64,000 nucleotides of DNA from Parapristionchus giblindavisi (lineage: Eukaryota; Nematoda; Chromadorea; Rhabditida; Diplogasteridae): the NCBI GenBank assembly GCA_943737045.1, contig CALSFV010000211.1:496001-560000 (forward strand), read 5' to 3'. Shown in pieces: positions 35,207 through 45,775 of this stretch. Both the position numbers and the translations under genes were made by a program. Position 1 is the stretch's first letter; each line of letters opens with the position of its first letter. The notes below the pieces were generated by a model. That model had not been told where the DNA came from and made no database searches. It saw only the letters and a list, made by a program, of their open reading frames with translations.

Positions 35207-35469
35207 GGCGAGTGGATTTATTTATTTATTTATTTATTTATTCAATAGGTCGAAAAGTGCGGTGCAAACTAAGCCTGACCGCGTTTTATGTTTTTTTTGT
35301 GCGTAAACCAGACCTCATTTTGCAAATCTGTATGATTTATTTCATCACATAAACATTTTCATAAACATGCTACTGACAAAATAAAAAAATGGATTGCACA
35401 TATCAATCGATTTATCTCATCTATCGTAATCCGCCATCATCAATCGATTAATCGATATTGCACTTGCAG
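35207..35469 (+). other. Probable GC-AG intron in ATR copy B
   Basis: The conserved protein order requires SYGK to join VLEYGRSHLFHAVPRM, matching animal ATR. The exon ends AAAG and is followed by GCGAGTGG, not GT. The acceptor TTGCAG at 35464-35469 is normal. Either a GC-AG intron or a mutated GT donor. A partial ATAGGTCGAA element lies inside (35247). Confidence 0.55.
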
Positions 35470-35984
35470 GTACTCGAATACGGTCGATCGCACCTGTTCC
35501 ATGCGGTTCCTCGAATGTTGACCATATGGCTCGATGTCACCCAGAAATTGGTAAGATCGAGGACAATATTTTTCTATTTTGAACTTGTTTTATTGATTGA
35601 TTTTTTTGTTTGATCGATTGATTAAATCGATTTAGTCTCTGTTTTATTGATTGATTTTGTGCTTGGCAGAGTATACTTAGAAATCTGGCATTAACTATGC
35701 AATTATTGATTGATTCCACTTTTGTCAGATGGTTGTTAATGACATAATATAAGCCCTTAAGTGGTACTTTTGCCAAAAGTGTAGTGTATGCCCCATTACA
35801 GTGTGACGATATCTCGACGGCGAACAAGACAGGCAAGAAGACGGATGCGGAACTGTGGTCGAAGGAGGTTGGAGAGGTTCGTGATTATCCTTGAAATTAA
35901 ATTTTTTTTTAATCTTAAATTAAATTAAATTTAATTTTTTCATACTCTTGTCAGTGCTTGTAGTCTTTTCCATGCGACACCATT

Positions 35985-36090
35985 CTTATTTTTGTTCTTT
36001 ATTCCATCATATTATACGTAACAGGAAAATGGGATGACATAAAGGGGATGTATGCATGTCCGTGGCTAAGGTAGCGATGTTAATGAAGGA
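35985..36090 (-). mobile_element. Truncated LINE 3' tail
   Basis: TTCTTTATTCCATCATATTA followed by ATACGTAACAGG, then GATGTATGCATGTCCGTGGC and AAGGTAGCGATG, match 15060-15150 of the full LINE in the same orientation. It lies in an ATR copy B intron. Confidence 0.7.
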
Positions 36091-36885
36091 TATATCATTT
36101 TAAATATTATTATTAGCATATTTTCAGTTGAATACATCAATGAGAGTATTCGATTCTCTTCCCATCACCGTTTTCTTCCACCCCTTTCCCCAGCTCATCT
36201 CTCGTATCGTTCATCCATCATTTCTTTGCGAGTCTTGAACGAATCTCAATAGCGATTGCTGAATTGAGTGCTAACGATCTCTGATCTTTGATCTCTAATC
36301 TTTAATCGTTTATCGCCTCGTGTGGTAATCAATGGTAACGAAAAATATAGAAGAATAGGCGAGAGAGTGTGTGGGACGAGGAGAGTTTTCCCTGCTTTTC
36401 TTTTCTTTTCTTTTCATGCACTGGTAAAGAATTAGCAAAAAAGTTGTTATCAAGTGCCACGTACTATTCAGTTCCCATATTGACAGCATGAAACGCGAAT
36501 GCAACGGGAGGTGTGGCAAGGCGTAGCGCACCACGATTTAACCAAAAATTGCCAAACTTTTTTCCCCCTTTTTTTACCGATAAACAGTGGAATTAGCTTT
36601 GATTTCTATCATCACGATACCCATGGCGGAGATGCTTGAGCAGACCACGACTGAGATCGAGCAGGATGTAAAGGTGAGGCGAAGTCCAGGCGGGTTTGGT
36701 GAGCGTGAGAAAGTAAAAAGAGTGGCTTTTGCTACTTTACAAAGAACACTAAAACGCTGCAAGTTATGATACGTAAATACATTTACCGTTCATACCTCCG
36801 CCGTAACGACGGAGTCGTCCACGTAAGGCAAGCGTAACACCGCATTAGGATTTACCATCATCTAATATAGTCACTTAGACAAATA

Positions 36886-36916
<31 letters not shown>

Positions 36917-37317
36917 TAATAAACTAAAGGTAGTACTGTATAAAATGGGCGGAGTCTATTTCAGTTCTCGACTTCATCCCAATACAATCTGGACGTGTCA
37001 TCGTGTCCACTCATTCACGGAGACGCGCCCTCCGGCCATTCACGATGTCGATGAGGGGGTCTTGGTCGGTTTTAAAATTTATGGTTATGGAAAAACTCGA
37101 AAGTCACGGGTGGAATGGGAATTGGCCCGGTGATATTAGGGATAGTTGAAGCTATATCACTCTGTGGGTGATCTTTGGGGAACGAAAAGGGGGGACTTGG
37201 AACGATGGTGAGAATTAGGAAAAAAATATTTTTTAGTGGATTTAATTAAATAATTTTAAAAAAATATTCTTCAGGTGCTCAGTTCAATGCAGAAGCCGAA
37301 ACGACTCACGCTGACTA

Positions 37318-38235
37318 GGGAATGGTTCGTAAAGGGTACGAAATTACGGTGAGTGACTACCATGGCGATAATAAGCATGGCCGACTTAGTAAGAATCAAC
37401 TTTCAAAGTCTGCTATTTATCGATTTTGAAAAACCCGGCGCATTTACGTCGCACGGCTGAAAATGATTGCCCCACCCTTCAATGGGGAAGGGAGGGACAA
37501 TCACTTTCAAAGACGGAAGAGTGAACTCTTTATCCCAACCGAGCTGTGGTATAGTGGTAAGTGCGCGTGGTCATTACTTTTTGCACATGAGTTCGATTCC
37601 ACCGAGAACATTTTATGACTGTGTAATAATTTAACAATGAATGCGGATGTTTCAATGGAAATAAAGTCCACAATTTCTATTTATTTCGGTTTTTGCTACT
37701 TTTTTCGCTATCTTTAATTTGTAATCGATGTGATTATATTGTTTTCAAGAGCACACGAAGTTGGTGTGTCTATGAATTCCATAAAGTTGTTACTAGTATC
37801 TCATTTTCTACAGATTCGCAACGAAGAAGAGATAACAAAAAACACCGAAAAAAGTAGCAAAAACCGAAATAAATAGAAATTGTGGACTTTATTTCCATTG
37901 AAACATCCGCATTCATTGTTAAATTATTACACAGTCATAAAATGTTCTCGGTGGAATCGAACTCATGTGCAAAAAGTAATGACCACGCGCACTTACCACT
38001 ATACCACAGCTTGGTTGGGATAAAGAGTTCACTCTTCCGTCTTTGAAAGTGATTGTCCCTCCCTTCCCCATTGAAGGGTGGGACAATCATTTTCAGCCGT
38101 GCGACGTAAATGCGCCGGGTTTTTCAAAATCGATAAATAGCAGACTTTGAAAGTTGATTCTTACTAAGTCGGCCATGCTTATTATCGCCATGGTAGTCAC
38201 TCACCGTAATTTCGTACCCTTTACGAACCATTCCC
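37318..38235. mobile_element. 918-bp foldback element with tRNA-like sequence in each arm
   Basis: Arms GGGAATGGTTCGTAAAGGGT and ACCCTTTACGAACCATTCCC are near-perfect over about 450 bp each, flanked by TA (37316-37317 and 38236-38237). Each arm contains a tRNA-like stretch (37556-37612 on +, mirror at about 37940-38000 on -): TGGTATAGTGGTAAGTGC resembles an A box, GAGTTCGATTCC a B box. It interrupts the ATR kinase region between the exon MQKPKRLTLT and GSDGK. The left arm holds a strong donor (CGGTGAGT at 37347). Confidence 0.85.
37556..37612 (+). ncRNA. tRNA-like sequence in foldback element (pseudo)
   Basis: TGGTATAGTGGTAAGTGCGC and GAGTTCGATTCCACC sit about 35 bp apart like Pol III A and B boxes of a tRNA-Gly/Asp/Glu type. 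Acceptor and anticodon stems do not close convincingly. Its mirror is in the right arm. Probably a captured tRNA or tRNA-derived promoter, not a working tRNA. Confidence 0.45.
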
Positions 38236-38544
38236 TAGTGAGAGGAAGTGATGGAAAGGTTGATTTATTTATTGATTTATTGATTGATTGATGGATATTG
38301 TGTCATTTAAAGATTATTGTTTTCGTGATAGAACTTGAAACCTATTATCGATTGTTATTTATGCATAGATGAGATTAGGGTTTTAGTATTGATTATTTGG
38401 GATTACGGTATGATTTGCCTCTGATATCGATCAATATACAGTATGACTAATCGATAATCTCAATTACAGTCCTACATGATTCTGTGTCCAGGTATCCATT
38501 TATTTATTGATTTTTTGATTGATTGATTGATTGCTATTATAAGA

Positions 38545-39592
38545 CACTATCTGAGAGAATTCAACAACCAATTTTTTTCATGGTATTGACGAAAAATGAA
38601 TTTTCCGGTTTTATGTATGATAATTACAGGCTCCATGAGTGAAGTTCACTGGTACTTGGAAATTCCTTCAAATTGAAAATTCGCTTCAGGATGTGCGATT
38701 GGTGTGTTTTGACGACGTTTCCTAAAAAGTTTATTTCGAATCTAATCGATTCGGGATTGGGCGCATTCGAATCCCTGTCTAATTCTAAGAAACTATTGCT
38801 GAGTTTTTCGATCAACGGTCAACGAACGCTGGAATTGGGAATTTTCGAAAAAAATGTTTAAATTAAATTAATTCTCTTATTTTCCGTAATTCTCACTATC
38901 TAGAAGCGATTGAGCAAATAAAAATTTTACATTCGCCATGGAAATTAGTGAGAATTAATTTTATGTAAAATTTTTTTCGAAAATTCCCAATTCCAGCGTT
39001 CGTTGACCGTTGATCGAAAAACTCTCCTTAGCAATAGTTTCTTAGAATTAGACAAGGATTCGAATGCGCCCAATCCCGAATCTATTAGATTCGAAATAAA
39101 CTTTTTATGAAACGTCGCCAATCCTCACCACAATTAAGTACAACGAACAAAATTGATTCGTTCACAAACTTGTAATTTTTTTAAAAATTATACTTTTTAA
39201 ATTGAAGATGTGTTATGACATGTAGAAGCTATTAAGCAGATAAAAAATTGTTGTTCGCCATGGGAAAATAGCGAGAATTAATTTAATGTAATATTTTTTC
39301 CAATTCAAGCGTTCGTTGACCTTTGCTCGAAAAACTCTCCTTAGCAATAGTTTCTTAGAATTAATCAAGGAGTCGATTACGCCCACTCCCGAATCGATTG
39401 GATTCGAAATTAACTTTTTTGGAAACGTCGTCAAATCGCACCAAACGCACATCCTGAAGCGAATTTATAATTGGAAGGGATTTCCAAGTACCAGTGAACT
39501 ACACTCATGGAGCCTATAATTATCATACATAAAACCGGAAAATTCATTTTTCGTCAATACCACACATATGTGGATTTTCTCAGATAGCGTGA
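38545..39592. mobile_element. Foldback element with CTATCTGAGA ends, in ATR kinase region
   Basis: Left CACTATCTGAGAGAATTC and right GGATTTTCTCAGATAGCG are inverted. The inner arms match over ~300 bp (ATTGACGAAAAATGAATTTT; GGCTCCATGAGTGAAGTTCA; CAGGATGTGCGATTGGTG) and contain sub-inversions (AGAAACTATTGC / GCAATAGTTTCT). The 62-79 residue open frames inside are artefacts of the palindrome. It occupies the place where an ATR N-lobe exon should be. Confidence 0.8.
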
Positions 39593-42439
39593 TTTATACT
39601 ACCGTAATCGTGATCCTATCGATTTCCTATACATGATTTATCAATCTACCATGTAGTATTCCATCATTAATCGATTGGTGATTGGTTACTGTAATTATTG
39701 ATTTATCGATATTGATTATTTATCAGCCGGAAGGAGGAATTCTCGAGTGGTTGCCCGATCTTCAACCCTTCAAGAAGACGCTCAATGATCTCTTTGAGGA
39801 AATTTCGCCACGGGCGAATGAGAGAGTCACGTAAGCATTGATCTTTGATCTTTGAATTCTTGTGTCCCCAACAGATTGCTTTGATTATACGGTATACGGT
39901 CGATATCGATTGATTGATGGCTATATTTCAGGAAACAAAACTGGCAGGATACTTGGCCAACAGAGCGAAAGTTGGAGTCGATGCGAACCTTCTTCTACGA
40001 GCGATATCCACTGGTGGCTGCTGAGGGGTTACGGTAGGTGGTGTAGTGTGGTGTGGTGTGACTGGAAAACGTCGCCATCGTAATCCGCACGCACACACGC
40101 ACGCAATCTTGTTCTAATTCAGACGCGCCTTTCCCGATCCGTATTCGTGGCACGCGGCGCGTCAGCTCTACTCGCGATCCTGCAGCGTGATGAGCATGAT
40201 TGGGTACGGTGATCTTTGATCTTTAGTCCATCACGATAGCTGATGTACAGTAATCTGACCATAACAAGCATTATCGATTGCTTAATGGGGTACCGTAATC
40301 TTGCAGATTCGTGCTGGGACTGGGCGATCGTCACGCGGAGAACATTTTGATCGATCAGACCGACGGTTGCATGATACATGTCGACTTCAATCTGCTATTC
40401 AACAAGGGCGAGTATCTCAACGTTCCCGAGGTGCGTTGATCTTTGATCTTTGATCTTTTAAAGTGATTGATCTTTGATCTCTAAACTCTCGTTGCAGATT
40501 GTTCCAGTCCGTCTCACTCGCAACATTGTCAACGGATTTGTCCCGACTGGAGTGGAGGGAACGTTCAGAAGAGCGGCCGAGATTACTCTTGAGGTATACT
40601 GTAGATGTAGACTCAGGTGATGCGATCCAATCAAGAAACGCTGCTGACAGTGCTGCAAGCGTTTGTGCACGATCCGCTGGTCGAGTTTGGCAAGGAACGC
40701 GCTCAGCAGAACAAAGTGGTACGGTAGAAGATTATCGATTTTTATTTGATTTTTGATCTTTGATCTTTGTCTGCATAGGTTCAGCGAGCTCCCCATAAAA
40801 AGGCGATGGACAAGTCGGTGGAGAACGCTCAGGAGAAGCTGGAAATGATTAAGTGCGATCTTATCTTATTTAGAAAAAAATCATTTTTATGTTAAATTAC
40901 CCAAAATTGGGGTATTAAATTCAACTGGAGATGGTGAATAGGTTATAATGTACAAGTAATACAAGTTTGCATGAACATTATATTTAAAATTGTAAGATGT
41001 GAACTTCAATAATTGTGATTCATGGTGTTTCGGAAGTTACGTCTAGACACCATGACGGTAAATATGCCCGAAACGTTTTGATGAACTAAGTCTATCTTGT
41101 CCATCAGCTATTAGCTACAAGAAGAATCGATCAATATAAAAACAATAATCGATAATCGATAATCAATAATAATCAATATTTACATGATTAAGATTGCGTC
41201 TGAAGGGACATATCGTCACGCCGAAGACGCTGAAGAAGCACACGTTGAATGCTCCTCCGATGAGTGTCAAGGGACAGGTACGGTGGTTATAATTGATCGT
41301 TGATCTTTGATCTCTCGACTTTAACTTTAAAACTAGATTTTAATATCGATGTCAATGTAGCCTTGGTTAATCTTGGCTAAGTGTGATCTTTGATCTTTGA
41401 TTTTTAGACTTAGATTTTACTGTTATTTGATCTTTGAACTCTTGCAGGTGTCAAAATTGATCGAGATCGCTACAGATGAGACGATTCTCGCACAGATGTA
41501 TTCAGGATGGTCCCCTTACATGTGAATTTGTTGATCTTTGGTCTTTAATCTTTGATCTTTTGTCATTTATATTGTTTTGTAGATCTTTCCTTACCTATGA
41601 ATATATTGATCTTTGATCTCTTCATTGTTTTAATATCTACCTGTTCTAATACGTGTACTTGACTGTTTCACTAGCCCTTTATGAAATTCATTCCAATCTC
41701 ATTCTTTGTAAGGATCATTTATTCCTTGCTCTGGTATTTCAAAACTTAAATTCTCTACTCAAGATACGTCACTGACTTGAAGTTTAGCTTGATTTCACTT
41801 CAAATGAAAGAACATTTGACGAAATGCATTATAGTACATACACCACTTGAAGTATACTTACAAGTCTACATCAGGAGAAAATGACAAGTACCCTTTGAGT
41901 TTTGAAATACCAGCGTAGTTTAACTGTGCTATTATTGATTGATTGTTCCGAATATCTGTAACCAGCTTTAATTTTCGTTAGCTAACCCTAAATTCTGACG
42001 TGTTTGATTTTTTTCAAAACTGTAGCTGTAACATCTCGAATATTGTACAGGGTTGCTCATTTTGCCAAATTGTGTTAACGGTTTCGTATTTTGGTCAATA
42101 ATATTGATTGATTTTTGGTTGATTATATCGATTGAACTGCTAACTTCGGTGTGATAAATCTATTACATTATGTGTATCAAAGCAGGTTTAAACGAACAAT
42201 GAAAAAGTGAAGCATAGAGAACTTTTTTGCTCATTTCCAATTTTATCGAAGACAACAATACAATTTTCTCTGATCAAACAAAATGAAACTCGAGCAATTT
42301 TAGGGCATTGCCAGAGCCGTGAATATATGTTTTGTCGTGGTAATCACTTCCTATTCTACTCTCTCCTACTCTAATCACTCACGTCAAATTCTCTTAGGTA
42401 TATGTAGGGTGTCTAACTGGTCTACCATAGATAAAGGTT

Positions 42440-44110
42440 TGCATTTTTTTCATTTAGCTATGTGCATTTATTTTTCATTTATGCTTAGGCTTAGCATTTA
42501 ATTTTCATTTAGGCTTAGGCTTAGCATTTATTTTTCATTTAGGCTTAGGCTCAGCATTTAATTTTCATTTAGGCTTAGGCTTAGCATTTATTTAGGCTTA
42601 GGCTTAGTATTTATTTTGGCTTAGGCTTAGCATTTATTTAGGCTTAGGCTTAGCATTTATTTCTCATTTAGGCCTAGACTTAGCATTAATTTTTCATTTA
42701 GGCGTAGGCTTAGCATTTATTTTTCACTTAGGCTTATTCTTAGCATTTATTTTAGGCTAAGCATTTATTTAGGATTACGCTTAGCATTTCCCATTTTTTT
42801 TCATTTAAAAAATGCTAACCCTAAGCCTAAGCCTAAATGAAAAATAAATGCTAAGCCTAAGCCTAAATGAAAAATAAATGCTAAGCCTAAGCCTAAATGA
42901 AAAATAAATGCTAAGCCTAAGCGTAAATGAAAAATAAATGCTAAGCCTAAGCCTAAATGAAAAATAAATGCTAAGCCTAAGCCTAAATGAAAAATAAATG
43001 CTAAGCCTAAGCCTAAATGAAAAATAAATGCTAAGCCTAAGCCTAAATGAAAAATAAATGCTAAGCCTAAGCCTAAATGAAAAATAAATGCTAAGCCTAA
43101 GCCTAAATGAAAAATAAATGCGAAGCCTAAGCCTAAATGAAAAATAAATGCTAAGCCTAAGCCTAAATGAAAAATAAATGCTAAGCCTAAGCCTAAATGA
43201 AAAATAAATGCTAAGCCTAAGCCTAAATGAAAAATAAATGCTAAGCCTAAGCCTAAATGAAAAATAAATGCTAAGCCTAAGCCTAAATGAAAAATAAATG
43301 CTAAACCTAAGCCTGAATGAAAAATAAATGCTAAGCCTAAGCCTAAATGAAAAATAAATGCTAAGAATAAGCATAAAAGAAAAATAAATGCTAAGCCTAA
43401 GCCTAAATGAAAAATAAATGCTAAGCCTAAGCCTAAATGAAAAATAAATGCTAAGCCTAAGCCTAAATGAAAAATAAATGCTAAGCCTAAGCCTAAATGA
43501 AAAATAAATGCTAAGCCTAAGCCTAAATGAAAAATAAATGCTAAGCCTAAGCCTAAATGAAAAATAAATGCTAAGCCTAAGCCTAAATGAAAAATAAATA
43601 CTAAGCCTAAGACTAAATGAAAAATAAATGCTAAGCCTAAGCCTAAATGAAAAATAAATGCTAAGCCTAAGCCTAAATGAAAAATAAATGCTAAGCTTAA
43701 GCTTAAATGAAAAATAAATGCTAAGCCTAAGCCTAAATGAAAAATAAATGCTAAGCTTAAGCCTAAATGAAAAATAAATGCTAAGCTTAAGCCTAAATGA
43801 AAAATAAATGCTAAGCCTAAGCCTAAATGAAAAATTAATGCTTAGCCTAAGCCTAAATGAAAAAATAAATGCTAAGCTTAAGCCTAAAAGAAAAATAAAT
43901 GCTAAGCTTAAGCCTAAATGAAAAATAAATGCTAAGCTTAAGCCTAAATGAAAAATAAATGCTAAGCCTAAGCCTAAATGAAAAATTAATGCTTAGCCTT
44001 ATCCTAAATGAAAAATAAATGCTAAGCCTAAGCCTAAATGAAAAACAATTGCTAAGCCTAAGCCTAAATGAAAAGCAATTGCTAAGCCTAAGCCTAAATG
44101 AAAAACAAAT
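42440..44110. repeat. Inverted TTAGGC satellite 2 (30-bp unit)
   Basis: Same architecture as satellite 1: a short TTTAGGCTTAGGCTTAGC half (42440-42790), the same junction (ATTACGCTTAGCATTTCCCA, then AATGCTAACCC near 42775-42820), then about 43 units of CTAAGCCTAAGCCTAAATGA plus AAAATAAATG to 44110. It follows the ATR copy B 3' flank as satellite 1 follows copy A's. Near-identical neighbours suggest ongoing homogenisation. Confidence 0.94.
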
Positions 44111-45276
44111 GCTAATAAATGCTGGTAATCGATCAACCAATCAATTTATCAGATTCACACATAGGTGTGCTGGGATATGAAGCACATATTTTTGAAGGGA
44201 TTACGGTTTGGAAACAAGGGTTAAACAGATATTACAGATGAAGGAAGCAGAAAAAATCCTTACGAATAATATGGTGTTCAAGTGTCACGAAAAGAAAGGA
44301 AATAAAGCGAAAAAGAGAGAGAGAGTGTGCAAAAGAGGAGAGTTTTCGCTTTTTTTCCACATAAAATCATATATTGTTAGATTGGTTCACGTTTATTCTC
44401 CCCATAGTGCAGTGCAAAACCGATATTTACGCCATTCTGGGCCCGGAGACGAGTTCTGGATAAACCCCTCCTAGTCCTCTATTATAAAAGGTCGATCCTA
44501 AACCCAAATTGCAGAGACTGGCCTTATTGAAAGGTACAGCGACAAAGTCTTCCACTTTAACAGGAAGATATATGACGGCGTATTAAATTAACAAGAATAA
44601 GAACACGTAGATAATGATAATCATATGGGAATTGGAGTGTGTTATGTGAAAAACTAGACAACTGCAGTGATAATGATCAAAGATAAAAGATCAAAGGCTG
44701 AAAAAAAGACTGAATGAAGGTAACATAGATTATTGATAGTCACAAATTGTAATTAAATTAAAAGATGAATCGTGAGAGAGAGAGGTGAGACGGAGAAAAA
44801 GGGGTGGAAGGAGAAGGGAAGATATGATCGAAAAGGGCGGGAAAGCGAGAAGGAGGGAAACACCTATAAGGATCTTCCTATAGTTTATCGATCATTGACG
44901 AGAACCATCGTTTCTTTCTTTCTCTCCACTCTCTTACTTTTACACGCACTCTCTCTCTTCCATGATCAAAGAACTGTAACCCAATATCTTATTAGCCGTC
45001 AAATAGCTAGCCATACCATTTCAAATAATTAGTGGCTGATGGCGCGCATGGTGCAACCATCATCAGGCAACGGGCCCGGTTGACCATTTGGCACTTGTTT
45101 TATCAATCGATTTGACAATTTTTGAATAATTTTTTATTTATGCGCCGGCATCTAGGCGCCTTGGTGACCATTTGGCACTTGTTTTATCAATGTCCAATCA
45201 ATTTGACATCTTTTTGTGCGATTTGGTATTTGGACGCCAGCGCCGACATTATGGCGCCCTGGCGTCTGTCGGTCGC
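44111..45276. other. Non-coding stretch with small repeats
   Basis: No supported gene. It holds a copy of the GAGAGAGTGTGC/GAGGAGAGTTTTC dispersed repeat (44285-44360) and a purine-rich GAGA region (44775-44860). A short direct repeat, GACCATTTGGCACTTGTTTT, occurs at 45080 and 45165 with inverted GGCGCC-type pieces (45140-45265). Confidence 0.5.
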
Positions 45277-45690
45277 GTGTGTCTTTTGGGACAAATTTGT
45301 CACCGAGCCAACTATCCCTGGCACCATATCAACTCTTAGGCTTATTCTTGGCACCATGCCAAGAATAAGCTTAAGCCTAAGTCTAAGGCTAAGCCTATGC
45401 TTATTCTTGGAACCGTGCCAAGAATAAGCGTAAGCCTAAGCATAAAAGCTCAGAACAATTCGACAAAAGACGATCGCTGTTGCCGGAGGTCGAACCATCG
45501 ACACATCGATCCGAAGACCGATGCGTTATCCACTACACCACGTGACTCGATGGCGGAGACGATCGCGCGCTTGTTATGGGGAGAGGCGGGTGCGCAGTCT
45601 AGGGAGAGGGGCGACGAGTGGAGTAGAGGGAGAAGGAGGGGAGGGATTGGTGGAGGAGAGGAAGAGCGAGAATGAAGAAGGGGAAGAGGG
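45277..45690. repeat. Telomere-motif/tRNA-like module, copy 2
   Basis: GGGACAAATTTGTCACCGAG, then GGCACC/GGTGCC hairpins alternating with AAGCCTAAG, then a minus-strand tRNA-Arg-like sequence at about 45485-45550 (GTGTAGTGGATAACGC, GGTTCGACCTCCGG). A GAGGGAGAAGGAGGGGAGGG purine tract follows, then the ATPase exon. It matches 13440-13829 and 48772-49110. Confidence 0.75.
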
Positions 45691-45775
45691 AGAGATCTTT
45701 GATATGTATCTCTATCGAAATAATAGTTTAGTAATTTTTTTCAATATTTAATCTTTGATCTTTGATCTCTTTCAG

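Larger units (their letters stand above)
27576..41525 (+). pseudogene. atl-1-like: ATR checkpoint kinase, copy B: FAT, kinase and FATC exons, several lesions
   Basis: Exons: 27576-27718, 28165-28237, 29005-29066, 29742-29844, 30786-30886, 31138-31171, 31315-31408, 31776-31901, 32202-32327, 32503-32592, about 33043-33180, 34722-34807, 35021-35093, 35163-35207, 35470-35550 (AVPRMLTIWLDVTQKL), 35802-35876, about 36127-36237 (PQLISRIVH), 36588-36673, 37275-37348, 38244-38258, 38470-38491, 39727-39830, 39932-40033, 40123-40203, 40307-40430 ([25 protein letters not shown]), 40498-40593 (IVPVRLTRNIVNGFVPTG), 40617-40718, 40779-40852, 41193-41277 and 41448-41525 (FATC). The catalytic loop GLGDRHAEN and the DFN metal motif are present. 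Missing or broken: UME/FAT exons present in copy A; donor GT changed near 30887 and 31409; in-frame TGA near 32537 and 36235; the N-lobe exon with the ATP-binding lysine. The kinase C-lobe is well preserved, so it may be recently dead, or partly misassembled. Confidence 0.85.

Noticed and set aside
36945..37133. 62-residue open frame in ATR copy B intron
   Set aside because: No similarity to ATR, no splice sites that would join it, and codon pattern unlike neighbouring exons.
38624..39519. Pair of similar 62-67 residue open frames facing each other
   Set aside because: They are the two arms of the foldback element; similarity follows from the palindrome.
42805..43374. 189-residue minus-strand open frame with repeated RLSIYFSF
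   Set aside because: It is the 30-bp TTAGGC satellite read in frame (30 is a multiple of three); no start context, introns or gene-like composition. The same holds for 25334-25762 and 43853-44140.
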